From the NCBI GenBank assembly GCA_963931925.1, contig OZ007570.1:54407880-54471879 (forward strand): DNA of 64,000 nt, read 5' to 3'. Below the pieces are notes generated by a model. It made no database searches. It was not told the DNA's origin and saw only the letters and a program-made list of their open reading frames with translations. The position numbers and the translations under genes were made by a program. Origin of the DNA: Onchidella celtica (lineage: Eukaryota > Mollusca > Gastropoda > Systellommatophora > Onchidiidae). Shown one piece after another: positions 28,001 through 41,100 of this stretch. Positions within the stretch are counted from its first letter, which is position 1. Each line of letters begins with the position of its first letter.

Positions 28001-29918
28001 CTGTATCACAAAGACGAATTGGCCCTGCAGCGAAGTGAGCACTGTGCGCCGAAGTAATCTAAACACACACTAGTTCTGTAGTTTATAATAAATAAGGTAT
28101 AAATTATAAATGATGTATTTAGTCTGTGGTAATTATTATCACCGATAAGCTATGCTTGGTGTAGTGAAAGAGAGGACGGAGGACGGCGGAATAGCTGGAT
28201 ATCGTCATTGCTTTAATCCTATACCGCCCATTGTACCATATTTGAAATTGGTCACTTGGAAGGAGAATGCTCAGTCTTTGATATTTTACCCTTCCTATTT
28301 TATTGACAAATAATTCGTTCCGTGACATATTTATATTTTTGCAATAATCTGATAATCTGACTATTTAAATTCAGTGCAGCACATTATTTCAGAAGTTCGG
28401 AAATTGTCAAGTTTCTTCTAGGCACTAGAGGGTTAAAATTATTTATGGCAGAAGTCATTTTTGACACTTTTGAGATACTTGTGTTAAGAAAAAACTGTTT
28501 CTTTTCCTGTCATTTGGTGACTTATGCCTTTATGATGCTATTAGAGTATTAATTTTCCTGTGTGCGCATTTCTTTTTCTATAACATTATCTGATAGGCCT
28601 CCTGCTCAACATTGCCGTGAACAGTCAGCTGCCTTTTGACATAAGTCTGACATGTTATGTCATTATCGTAGAGCAGTGACAATATACAAGATTCAGTCAA
28701 ACGTGCACTCAAACACATCGCAAAAAAGTAAGATCGAGTATGCATGTTGAAAATAGCCCGTGTTTTCGACATTTTGAGGGGAGAACAATAATTGCAGTTT
28801 CTTTTGTGTGCACCGAGTTGCCATCAGCTCCCCAAAGAGCTTAGAATATTATTATTATTATTCATAGCCCTTTCGTAATTAATAATTTATTAAAATTTTG
28901 TGTTTTTGTCGGACAAATAGGCAGCCAGACAAACTCAACCGCCAGAGGTAACGATAGCACAAGCTACAGAGCCTGGTCACATTCTGATTGTATTGTTTGT
29001 AGCCACAGCATTATCTTGTTCGGTCTTTGTTGTCGTCTGGTTCGTATTTTTTCCCCTCCTTTTTCTTTGTGCTGCCTGGCTAAAGTTGTTCGCTGTTCCG
29101 TACTGATAGCCATTCGCGTTGAGTCACATGCCGTGTGCAATGAGCCTTTTAACATGGCGTCGTCGATTTGTTTACTGGGTTGCCATGGTGGCAACGCCTA
29201 GCTTGTGACGGGGGAACACTGCGTTGGCTGTGTAGCAGTAATAAAAGTATTGGAAAGAAGAAAGGAAGAAAGAGAGAGAGAGAGAAGGGAGAAGGGAAAT
29301 TAGGACTTCCGGCTTTGTGCACTCAACTCGAGGGAAATCAAGGCTACTTCAAGACAGTTTAAAAATATGGAAGCACCGTTGAGCTTCGCAGACGAGTGAG
29401 TCCATTGTGTTTTGAAGTTAGTAGCCTATGTTGTCTGTGTTTGGGTAGAAGCTTGTCTGTTTTTGCCGCAGTGAATTGGTTAGAGTGTCGCAAATTAAGG
29501 GTGTCATCGTCGTTTCAAGTCGAGGCTGCCCGGAGAGATCGTGTGGGGGGGGGGGTGTATGGACGAGGGTGGGTGATGATGTTAAGTGCGGGTTTGCATT
29601 TAAAAAAAAAAAGAAAAAGAAGGGATGGATGGAGAGGTGACTGTAATAATGTATGAAGCGAGTGAAACAGAGATTTAGTGTGGGGGTGGATGATCGGTGG
29701 GTGGGTGGGTGAGTATGTTAAGTACTGGTGGTTTGAATTTAAAAAACAAAAAAAGGGAATGGGATGGATGGAGAAATGGCTAAATTATAGATGAAGAGCG
29801 TGAGACATAGATTTAGATTGGTATAGGGTGGATGGTGGGTGATTATGTTAAACACTAGTTTAAATTTTGAAATCAAAATTATAGAAAGGGTGGGTGGAGA
29901 GGTGACTGTCATTTAAGA

Positions 29919-29952
<34 letters not shown>

Positions 29953-31766
29953 GGGGGAGAGGGGTGATGATCGAGGAAAAAAGCCGAGGGGGAGAGACAA
30001 CACTGTGATCGGAGAGACTGACAGACAGAGAGAGAGAGAGAGAGAAAAAAAAAAGAGAGAGATTGGGTAATCTGAAAGAGTCCGCGGAGATTAGATGCCA
30101 CCAATGTGATTTAGACTTGTCATGAAAATAGAAAGGAAAAAAAGATGAGAAAATACCAAAAACAACAACAACAACAACAACAAAACTACCGCGTACTGAA
30201 TAGATTATCAGTACTTCACACAATGTCAGGCTAAACCAGCAGACACTGATTGATCCATGTATTTGATAACCCGGCGCCATAGACAGACCCGCGGGCTCTA
30301 TTGTACTGGGTATCTTTGTGGTGTTGTAGTGGCTGTTTCCCTCTATTGTGTAGCTCTAAGGCAAGGATAACCTACACAGTCATGATGATATGACCCACAA
30401 TATGCTTCAGGTCAGTTCTGTCCAGAGATATCATAGTCTAGGGCATGTATTTAAGTTTTGAAGCAACGCTGTTAAGGCATTGAACCAAACTATATTTAAG
30501 CATTGAAATAACGCTGTTAGTCACTGAAACAATTTAAGCTATGTAAGCATTGAAATAACGCGGTAGAGGATTGAAATAATGCTGTTTAAGCATTGAAATA
30601 ATGATATTTAAGCATTAACACTATTAGGGCATTGATACAAACTACATTTAAGCATTGAAATTGCGCGTTAAGGCATTGAAACAAAGGATATTTGAGCATT
30701 GAAATAATGCTGCCAAGGCATTGAAATACACTGCATTTAAGCTTTGAAATAGCGCTGTTAAGGCATTGAAACAAACTATATTTGAGTATTGAAATAATGT
30801 TATTTAAACGCTGAAATAATGCGATTTAAGAATTGAAACAAAAATTCTATTTAGACATTTAAAGTATTTACAGTTAAAAATCAAAGGCCCTCTGGGAATT
30901 TTCAAGGAAAGACATTGATTTCCAAATGTCAAATTCAGCTAGAATGTCCACCCAGAGAATTTTACACTATTATCATGCAAAATTTACGTGCATTTAGAAA
31001 AAAAACAACAACGCATTGAAAAAAGTACGAGATCTATAGAATAGATTGATTTGGCACAGAATGTTTCCTTACGGACAATTGCCTACTGTCTGTTCATTTG
31101 AGTGGCCTCTGTTGGGCAGGCAGATTGTCTCTGCTTTGTTTCTACACTGTATTTTTACAGCATAATAAGTTAGCCCAGTTTCTGAATACGTTCATTAATT
31201 AATTAATTAATTAATTAATTAATTAATTCATTCATTCATTCATTCATTCATGCATTCATTTGTTTGTTTATTTGTGTTTCTAATTATTTATTTATTGTCT
31301 GTGGATTGAATCGCGCACACTTGGTAACGGATAATGGTCTTGGGGTTTTTCCGTGCTCTTAATGTGCAATCCTGCATTGGTCTTTCTCGTGGATAATGAC
31401 ATAGAGCCCAGAATACAGTGAGATGTGAAGATTCCATATTACTTGACCATCTTTGCGTCCGCCAGTGATGTATTCATCCATCTCATTTTTGGCTTTTAAT
31501 TTCTGACCTATCTGCCTTGATGTCTTTGTTTCTTCCATCTATCCGTCCATCCATCCATCCACCCATCCATCCGTCCATCCATCCATCCCTCCATCCATCC
31601 ATCCATCCATCCCTCCATCCATCCATTCACCCACCCATCCATCCATCCATCCACCCGTTCAACTGTTTGTCCATCCATCTAGCTGTCCATCTGTCCGCCC
31701 GGCTGTCCGTCCATCCAACCGTCCATTCGTCCATCCATCCATCCATCCATCCATCCATCCATCCAT

Positions 31767-31798
<32 letters not shown>

Positions 31799-34700
31799 TC
31801 ATCCATGCATTCAGCTATCAATTCATCCATTCAGCCATCCACCCATCCATCCATATGTCCGTCCGCCCGTCCGTCCATCCATCCATCAATCCCATACCTC
31901 ACAAACTTTAATACTAAACACCATATCGACATGCACAAGCAGATTGCAGATCAACACTGCAATTGAAGGAAGCCTTGCTTTTGTTCTGTTTTTGTCTTGC
32001 TAATCACTCCCTGGGGTGCCGTTAAGGGCTGCCTTGGTCCATAGGATTTTGCTGCAGGGCCAGCTAGGTAGAATCAATGTGTGTCCGCTCCGTTGCCTGA
32101 GTCACTACGAAGGTTGCCATTAGCACAGTCTGTGCACTCGGGGAAAAGCTCAGTGCAAATACCGGGCTCTGTACACGGATTAGAAATGGCCAAATAGACA
32201 AACGCAGGTCTAGACAGACAGTAAAACGAGCAATCACGACATGGAATTAGAGAGAGAGAGGGCCGGCGAGACAGAAGGAGAAAGAGGGAGGGAAGAGAGA
32301 GTCAAGACAGAGAGGGACAGAAGGAGAGAGAAAGAGAGAGAGGGGGGGGGGGCGCTAAGAGAAAAAAAAAGAGAGAGAGAAATCAGTCTCCTCGACTTCG
32401 CTTGGTTGTCTTATGTCTTTTTATCTCTCCCCATCGCCCTGTTTCTATTTCTCACGCTCTCTCTTTCTTTCTCTCTCTCTTTCTCCCTTCCCCACTCTAT
32501 CTTCCCTCTTCTCTTCCCCCCCTCCGCTCTCATTGTCTGTCTGTCTGTCTCTCTCTCCCTCTTCTCTACCTTCTCCCCCCTCTCCCTCTCCCCTGTCATT
32601 CCTTTTTCTTTCTTTCCTCTCTCTCGCTGTCTCTGTCCCTCTGTCTCTCTGTTTCACTCCCACGCTGTCACCGCGTTTGTATTGTACTTTCCTAGCGTAA
32701 TTGTTGAAAGCCTAACGATAACTCCAGCAACCTTGTCTGCCATTGTACATTTTCATTGCATGGTTAATGTATTGTTAATGAAGGGCTATACCGTGTTTTG
32801 ATACCGGTAATTTTTTGTTTTATTTTGACATAAAGACTCTGATATGTCTGTTAGATCTGCTTATCGTTTCATTTGCCTACAACGGCATCTGTCTCTCTGA
32901 AAATGGGATCAGTGATATATATGCCATTCCATTCCATTTATATTTTTTGCTTGTCTTTGTCTCCCATGTTCATGTCTGTAGGTTTGTGTGTGTGTGTGTG
33001 TTTTCTTTAACTGGCATGCCACTCGCATAAAAATCTGGCTTGTTTGCATGTCAATCTTCTTATCAGCCTGCCAATTTGTCATTTTCATTTTGTAATTAAA
33101 TTTGCCCGGCAGCGTCATTCTGAGGAAAAAAAGAAAAATAGAAAGGCATTTATATTTACATTAAAAAAAAAAGCTGGCATTCACATTCCAGAATCCTCTT
33201 TGCTCTTAATTATGAAATAAGCTTCTTAGTTGTTTTTTTTTTTGTACATCTGGAAACACTGCCGTTCCTTATGGCGAGCCAGCCTAGCGTGCTTTTGCAG
33301 GTGTGTCCAGTGTACTGCTCGCGGTCTACAATTCATTCACCCGGAGACCTTTATCCGGCTTTTGTTGAGGGTTTACACCCTGTTTCTGAGCAATGATGCG
33401 ACATCATGAGAGATAACTGATTGCCTTATAAAAGAAAAAAACCGCTACAAAATAAATCAATAAATTCGGACCGAGGGGGATTCGAACCTGGAAACTTCCG
33501 AACCTGGGACACAATCACTCTGTGCACTGGGTCACTGAGCTGAATTTTGGAAGAGAAGATCAGAGTCTCAGAGTTTGTCGTTTTCCTCAGAAATATCGTC
33601 TTGAGTGAATCTGAATAATGCTGGACATTTGTACACGGTGCAAGCAAGCAGGGCGGTCATATTCTGTCCATCGTCTTGCTTGTTTCCCAGCACAGTGTGG
33701 CCTTTATCGTGTTGACGTGCTTTTTCCAAACTCAAACTCAACGCCGGCCAAACTCAAACTCAACCCCGGTGATTTAATACAAGTGAGTCTTGTGATTGAT
33801 GGCTGTCTACGTTGCGCAAGAAGTCACTTCTGTGGCCGTCAGGACTTGCGCAGTCTCACAATGTCCGTACGTGTAGTTGTTTAGTTGCTATAGCAACCCG
33901 CCAAAGCGGTCTCGTATGACAGTCAGTTTTTACTGTGAGTCTTTTGTTGTTGTTGACGTTGAAAGTCTCATTGTTTGAATCTCAACACTGGCATGGAAAT
34001 AATTGGATAAAGAATTTAACTATAAATACCCGGGGGTTAATCTGCCATTAGTAAGGAAAGTGTCTGATTTTATGCTGCATTAACTCTATGTGTATCGCCA
34101 TGTGTTAACTGTATGGGCCCATGACAACATAATACTATCGTGCGAGCCCCTTATTACTGCGCAGTTTTTTTTTCTGCAGGTGGAGAAAGGGTGATTTTAC
34201 ACCCGAGGGCACTGTAGCCTACCCCACCCGGGTATTCACTCGACTTTCAGTGTGAGAAACAAATATGACTGTCACTAGTTTGACTAGCCAAAGTGCCGTT
34301 CGTAGACCTGTGGTTACATAATCACAACGAAATTCCCATCATGCTTTGCCATTCTACTCGATGAATGAAAATATTTCTTTTTTTTTTTTTTGTGGCTTGA
34401 AAAAAAATCATAAATAAAAAATATCAAAGACTGAAGTGCGTCTCAAATGGATGTGTCCACGTAATTTATCGTCCAATGTTGAAGCAGTCCACAAAGTTTC
34501 ATAATTTTTAATCACTTGGTCACAAAGTTTTAGGTGCTTACACGTTCAGACTCTTGCTCCATCGTAGTATGATAAGATTGCCAAATGCGGACAGATGTTT
34601 TTACTTCATCAGAATTTATTGAAATCTCAGGTTTTAAACTTTTAAAAAAATTGTATTGTTTTTATTTTAAATGTCCGCCAGGTCGTTAGAAAATGCCATA

Positions 34701-37700
34701 AGCTCTTGGATATGAACTAACATTTTATGAAGACGACATGAAAGTAAAGTGCCATTATGTTTTCTCTGGGCATTTAAGTGGCCGCGCTTCTCTCTGAATA
34801 GCAATGAATACTGGCTGTCAGCTTCAATACAAATCTGTGGATTCATGTGTAAAATGTAAACGCTTCACTAGTCTGTATTTTGAGTCGCTCATAGCCTACC
34901 AATACCATCAAGGTGGGCGGTGTTTGTCGCTGGCGGGCGGCGCTGTAGTTTACATTACCAAAATCGATGTCATCAGAGTAACAAGAGAAATTGTCGCGTT
35001 TTACCACTTCTGAAATAACATTTTCCCTTCAGTTTCAGCGTACCCTCTTAAAGCAAGCTTAAGACTCGAACTCCGGCATTAATAATTGTCTTGTAAAGTC
35101 TTCGGCAGACAGACCAGTAATGCACCGAGCCAGGTTTGGTCTGGCGTCAATTTTGACCCAGTCTTGAAAATTCCTTTGAATCAACCAGCAAAACAGACTT
35201 ATTTCTGTCACACTAGTGCGGGAGGTCCCATTTAACTCCATAGTTCACAAAACAGAGGCTAAATCAGACTTGATTCAGTACGCTGTGGGCCTTGAGTGTT
35301 TTCCTCACTCCGGGATTTCTGTACATTTTGTGGTCAACAGTCAAACCTGTAGTAGTCTGTGTGGCGTACCAAGTGGCTGTCAGGAACATTATGACTCGCA
35401 ACCACTTTGTCGGCGAGACGAACCATCGTAAACTGGATGGCATTGATCACAAGAAAAAACAACAACAACATTTTCATTTATTGATTAATCAGTGTTGCAT
35501 TTAAACGTGCCATTTATCGACTGTTACGTGCTAAATTCTGCAGCTTTTCATCGGTCAACATTTCACAGTTTCATTGTGAGATCAAAAGATTGGAAGTGTG
35601 AAGACAAAATTTTACAGAAGACTGATTTAAAAAAAAAAAAAAAATCGCATTGCGCAGCGGCTTATTCTTTGTTCTTTTTTTCCGTTTTGTGATGACCAAA
35701 TGAAACTATTGTTCGCACAAAAAAAAAAAAAGCACATTTCATTCAATAAAATGACGCTGAGAAGTGGATTTGACCTGAATTGGTGTATGTGGTATTTTTT
35801 TTTTTTCTTTTCATAGCAATGGCAGAGTGCCCTCTTTTCATACCTAGCTACAAACTACACCGCCGATCCAAATACCTGTTGACATAAAAGTCACATATTA
35901 TCTATGGGCCGATCATAGTACGCATTTCACAAAAGGCTTTAACAAGCCTGACCCTATTTTGACTGCCCTTGTTTACAATAATCACAACGGCTTACGATAA
36001 CCATATCGACGATCGACCTGGTGCCATTCGCCACCAACCCCCGTGTGCACTTCCCACCGGTTGTACTATTTGCCACACGAAAACCGATTTGCCCTGCTTC
36101 TATTCCGCATGACCCATGACCCGCGTTACATTCCCCCAATCTGCCCCGTTGGTTACGATTATGACATTCAATCAGCCGTATTCGAAATCTTAGCACCGTT
36201 CTTAACCACCCGTGACCGGATCGAACTGTCTTTTTCTTTATTGTTCCATTAGTGAATACTTGTATTCAATGGTCCGTGGCGAAATGGAACCGGAGCGTTC
36301 ACGTGAACCGTGGATTCCTTTATTTTGAACCTGTGGCACAGAGAGAGAGAGAGAGACATTTCGGGCACTTTATAGATCAGTGATTCTCAGACAGAAGGCA
36401 TTTGGCCCCCAGTGGAGGAATATCAAATCTGAGGGGAAGCATTTTAGCCAGGGTAAGAATATCAAATCTAAAGGGAGGAATTTTAGCCAAAGGAGGAATA
36501 TCAAATCTAAAGAGAGGAATTTTAGCCAGGGGAGGAATATCAAATCTAAAGGGAAGTATTTTAGCCAGGGTAGGAATATCAAATCTAAGGGGGAGGGGGG
36601 AATTTTAGCCAGGGGAGGAATATCAAATCTGAGGGGAGAAAGTTCAGCTAGGGGAGGAATATCAAATCTAAACTGAGAAATTTTAGCCAGGGGAGGAATA
36701 TCAAATCTGGAGGGAGGAATTTTAGTCAGAGGAACAATTGGGGAGGATTTTCAGACAGTAGAGGAACTCCGAACTAAGAAAGAATAAGGCATTAAAACAA
36801 ACAGACGTTTTGTGGCCCATTGAGATAACGATTTCTTTCATTCTTTCTGTTTTTGTTTTTTTTTTCATTGGATTGCAATTAATAAAGAAATTTAGTTTCA
36901 CAATTTGTTTCAATAATCACTATGGTAGGCGAATGTTTCTGAGAAAAAAACAGCAACAACAAAAAACATGACAATTCAAAATGGGGAGGAATTGAATTGC
37001 AAAAGTTGAGTTGAAATAACGAGTTCTTCTTCTTGTTGATTTTTGTTTTTTTCATTCGATTGCAATTAAATATGGACTTTAGTTTCATAAATTGTTTCAA
37101 TAATTGCCACTGACGAAATATAATTCTGAAAAAAAAAAAGACTGCAAAATGGAGGAAGAGTGGAGGAAACCTGGGATTTCAGGGGGGGGGGGGGAGGAAG
37201 TTGGCCCCGGGACTCTGTGAGAACCACAACTGTAGATCTAGATCTATATCGACGGACCCATCGTATATCTGGGAAAGAGGACAATAACCTGAATAAATCG
37301 TTATAAACTGGTCTGTAAAAAAGCTTTAGAAAAAGAAAAGTAGGTTGGTCAGGTCAACAAATTCCGATCACGCACTCTTTGAGCATGATTGATTAGCGGA
37401 AAAAAGACCCACGTCACTGTTGTCTTCAGATCGTCCACTTAGAATGACAAAGTTCTAATTCTCATCCATCAACCTTTGAGAAATTGATGCTTGAAGTTTC
37501 TTGTGCTCATAATTTTTAGAGACAGGAATTTTTTTTACTTTCTAGTAATACTTACAAATTACACACTAAATCCGCTTGATACTTTGGCACACAATGGAGA
37601 AGGCCTGTAGAATGATGTAGCGTGTAGTGTGTGATTCCGTTTAGCCAAAAAGTGGAACTTTGTCATTCTAAAAGGACGAAAGTGCTCAGTGTTTTATAAA

Positions 37701-38137
37701 AATTTTACATGTCAACTGGTGTGCAATATTTGATATTTGCAACACTTTCCAGCTTATCGGTAACTAATTTTTCTTGACAAACATCATAAACATTTCTGCA
37801 TTCAACTGAAGAGTCTTAGTCTATCCTTTATGAAATTTTAGCATTTTTTGACCGGGAAGCCCAAGTCTGGGCATTTGATAGTTGACATCATCTCATTTCA
37901 GCTTGTGAAAGTTTTTGAATCTTTTAAGAAGGTTGATTGAAAGCTAAAAAAGATACTTCACTCTTTCACTCACTCTCTCTTTGTCTGTCTCTGCCCATCT
38001 CGTCCTGTGTTGTTATCTGGCGCTCCTTATGCATGCTCGTCTCTCAGTCTGTCTGTCTGTTCGTCTCTCTCTTTCTGTGGTTATCTCTTTCTTTGCCTAT
38101 CTGTCTGCCCTCCTCTCTCTTTCTCTCTCTCTGTCTC

Positions 38138-38198
<61 letters not shown>

Positions 38199-41100
38199 CT
38201 TAAAACCAGCCAGTGTCTGTAGCTACCCAGTCAGATGATCAACTGATCAATTAATCAATAAATCCACCCCAGAGTCAATAAGATAATCAATCTGCCGGTA
38301 ATGGTGGGCAATATTATGTTGGGTATTACATGTTTACCATGGAACAGCCATCCGTACCGGCCCCCTGGTTGGGGTGGGGGGAGGGGGAGAGGGTACATTT
38401 TTGACGCTGTGATATGCACAGAGCTTTTAGCTGAAGGGAAGTTCAGCCCACTTAATCCTATTCTCGTATAAACATGGAGTTGTTTTTTTTTTAGCAATCT
38501 TGTTTTGTTTTGTTACATTTTGTACATTTCGCACACTAGAGGAGTTCACACCAGCCATTCCTAAAAATCTGCAGAGTGATACAATCAGCTGCAAAGTTTG
38601 ATAAATATTCATGATGTCGTTCTGAAAATAATGAATCGTTTTGTTTGAGTCTGAACGATTGATTTGCCATGAAAGCGGAAAACCATGGCACTCATAAATG
38701 CAGCATTAGACTCAGGCCACACTCATTTCGTCATTTGATTGGAAACATCAATATTTAATTTGTGAATCTAGTAAACCAGTAATGCTGCATTCATGCGAAA
38801 GGGGAAAATAAGGGGTATAATGGACGTCCAGGAAATTGCTTGGAAATTGTCATCGTATTCAAAATTAAACAAACAAACAAAAAATGATGCTTTTCCATCG
38901 GGCTGGTAGTGTAGAATCGTTATGCATCCTACTTAAACTTTTATCATAAACGTCTAAAACTGCATCCATCCACCCATCACTGCACCCCCCGTCCGTCCAT
39001 ACAGTAATCCATCCGTCCTTCCATTCATCCGTCCGTCCGCCAGTCCATCCGTCCTTCCATCCACCTTCACCTGTTTGTGTTTTTCTCTCTCTGTCTGTCT
39101 GTCTGTCTCATTTGCACTCCGAGTATATCGGTATTATATCTGTTAGTCTCCTATTTATCCATGATTCTGTCCTTATGCAAAGCTAACTGGCACCGAGTCG
39201 CTTTGACACCGAACCACCTCCTGGCAGCTCCTGCCCACCTCACGACAACATTGTACCGAGTCGTATCCACCAAGCCTCGCTATGCCAGAACCAGTGACCG
39301 AGTTCAACTCTGCAATGTTTACGTTGGTAGTCCCAGTTGCAGGTTGTATACGTACCCGCGTGGTTTCATGGATTGGCTCTAAGTCATACAGTTTGTGAAT
39401 AGACCTCTGGTCGAATAGAGACCTCCTTGGTAGTGACAACAAAGTCACATGTTCACCTGATTTCGTAAGAACATAGGCTTTATTTAATTGAAGTAGTCTT
39501 TCAGGTGGTTCAAAGGAATTATCTTTTTCTGAACTGTGATGCTGGTTTGGAAAGGAGTTCAAAAATTGTGATAAAATGGTGAAACTGTACAGCCATAATA
39601 AGGTAATTATCATAATTTGTGTTATTTTCTTAAATATTTTGTTTACAGGTTTTTGACATGTTAACAGACGTTTACATGATAGTGTACTTAGTGTCCCAGT
39701 AACTGAAATTGATTGCAGTTCTGTGAAGTAATTGGCTGTAGTCACTAGGATGGAAATACTAATGATTTTTAATTTGTTGCAATTGTAGGGCACTGACGTA
39801 AAAATGAAGACAATTGCCAGACTGTAAATGCATTTCGTGTGTGTGTTTTTTAAAATGTTTGCTGTCTAACCAGATGTTAAGCCTGTGGGCATGACTTAAT
39901 TATTCTTTTGTTTAATTTAGACTTTAGAGAATTTATAACTCTGATTTCCAAATAATAAAGCACATGCAGATTTTAATTTAATATATAATTACAGATAGTT
40001 TATGACTTTTGGCTAAATGGCATGCCATTGTTTTCCTTGTATTTATGTGGTTTTTTTTCTTTCTTTCCTTCTCTTTCTTTCTTCCTTTCTTCTTTCTTTC
40101 TTTTGTTCCATGTTTCTTTCTTGTTATTTTTTTTCTTTTGTTTTGATTATTTCTTTTCAAGTTCGGATTTTCTTTCACTTTGCGCATTCAAAACAACAAA
40201 AAACTTTGTACTTTTTTTTTTTTCTTCTTTTCCTCCCTTAACCCTACAAGGGTCCTTCGTACTTTTGGTGCCAGGGTTGGTCTATCATAGTCTTTTTTTT
40301 TTTTTTTTGCTAGTCTTTCGCAGGTATATTTTTTTTTCTGTCATCCCACGCCTTTTTTGTTGTTGTTGGTCCATTAGTATAGTACTTTCAGCCATGTAGT
40401 CAGTATTCTCCTTCTTGGCTTATAATGGCTCATTTTGCTCAAACACAAAGGGCCGTAATAATATAGGTGGCGCTCCACAAGTGGAGGTACTTTCAAGCAC
40501 TTTCGCTTTATCCGACTCGATGTTATCAATATGGCGAACGTTGCAAGAAGGATTTATTTAAATCTGTTTGGATTCTTGAGCATGATTTGATCAACATTAG
40601 GTGCAGCTATGGTCTTTTCTTGCCTTATGATGCAAACTGCTGTATACACCGTGCATAGCTTTATTTTAAAAAATGTGTTTATCATGTGATTTTAGGTATC
40701 AGCCATTATCTCATTAAATGAGCTTATGGATCATATTCCCATGCAAAGTGATTTCTTGATTGTAAAGTCGGAGTTGTAGCCCTATGTACTGAAACTGAAA
40801 TACTTTTTCAAAAAAATTTCTTTTTTATGCTTGCAATTCCCCGATAACCTGTCGCCTTTCTATGTGCTCTAATCCTGATTGGCTGTGAAATAAATTATAC
40901 TCCAGTGAACAGTGGGTGTGTTTTCTTAGTGTTTACTATATAAAAACTTGTTTTATGTTGTGATTTGTATGATTGATCCGACTTAAACGTTAACCAATTA
41001 CTTAAAGTGATATTGATATTAACGAAACATATTTACTGACAGAAGCAATACAAACAAATTAGGTGGGAAATCTGAAACCAGGCAGGGATTGAGATTAAAA

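Noticed and set aside
31517-31966. 149-codon frame of His-Pro-Ser-Ile repeats
   Set aside because: Product of the (CCAT)n microsatellite, open on both strands.
39189-39200. GGCACCGAGTCG, as in a Cas9 guide scaffold
   Set aside because: Twelve-base coincidence; no adjoining scaffold or vector sequence.
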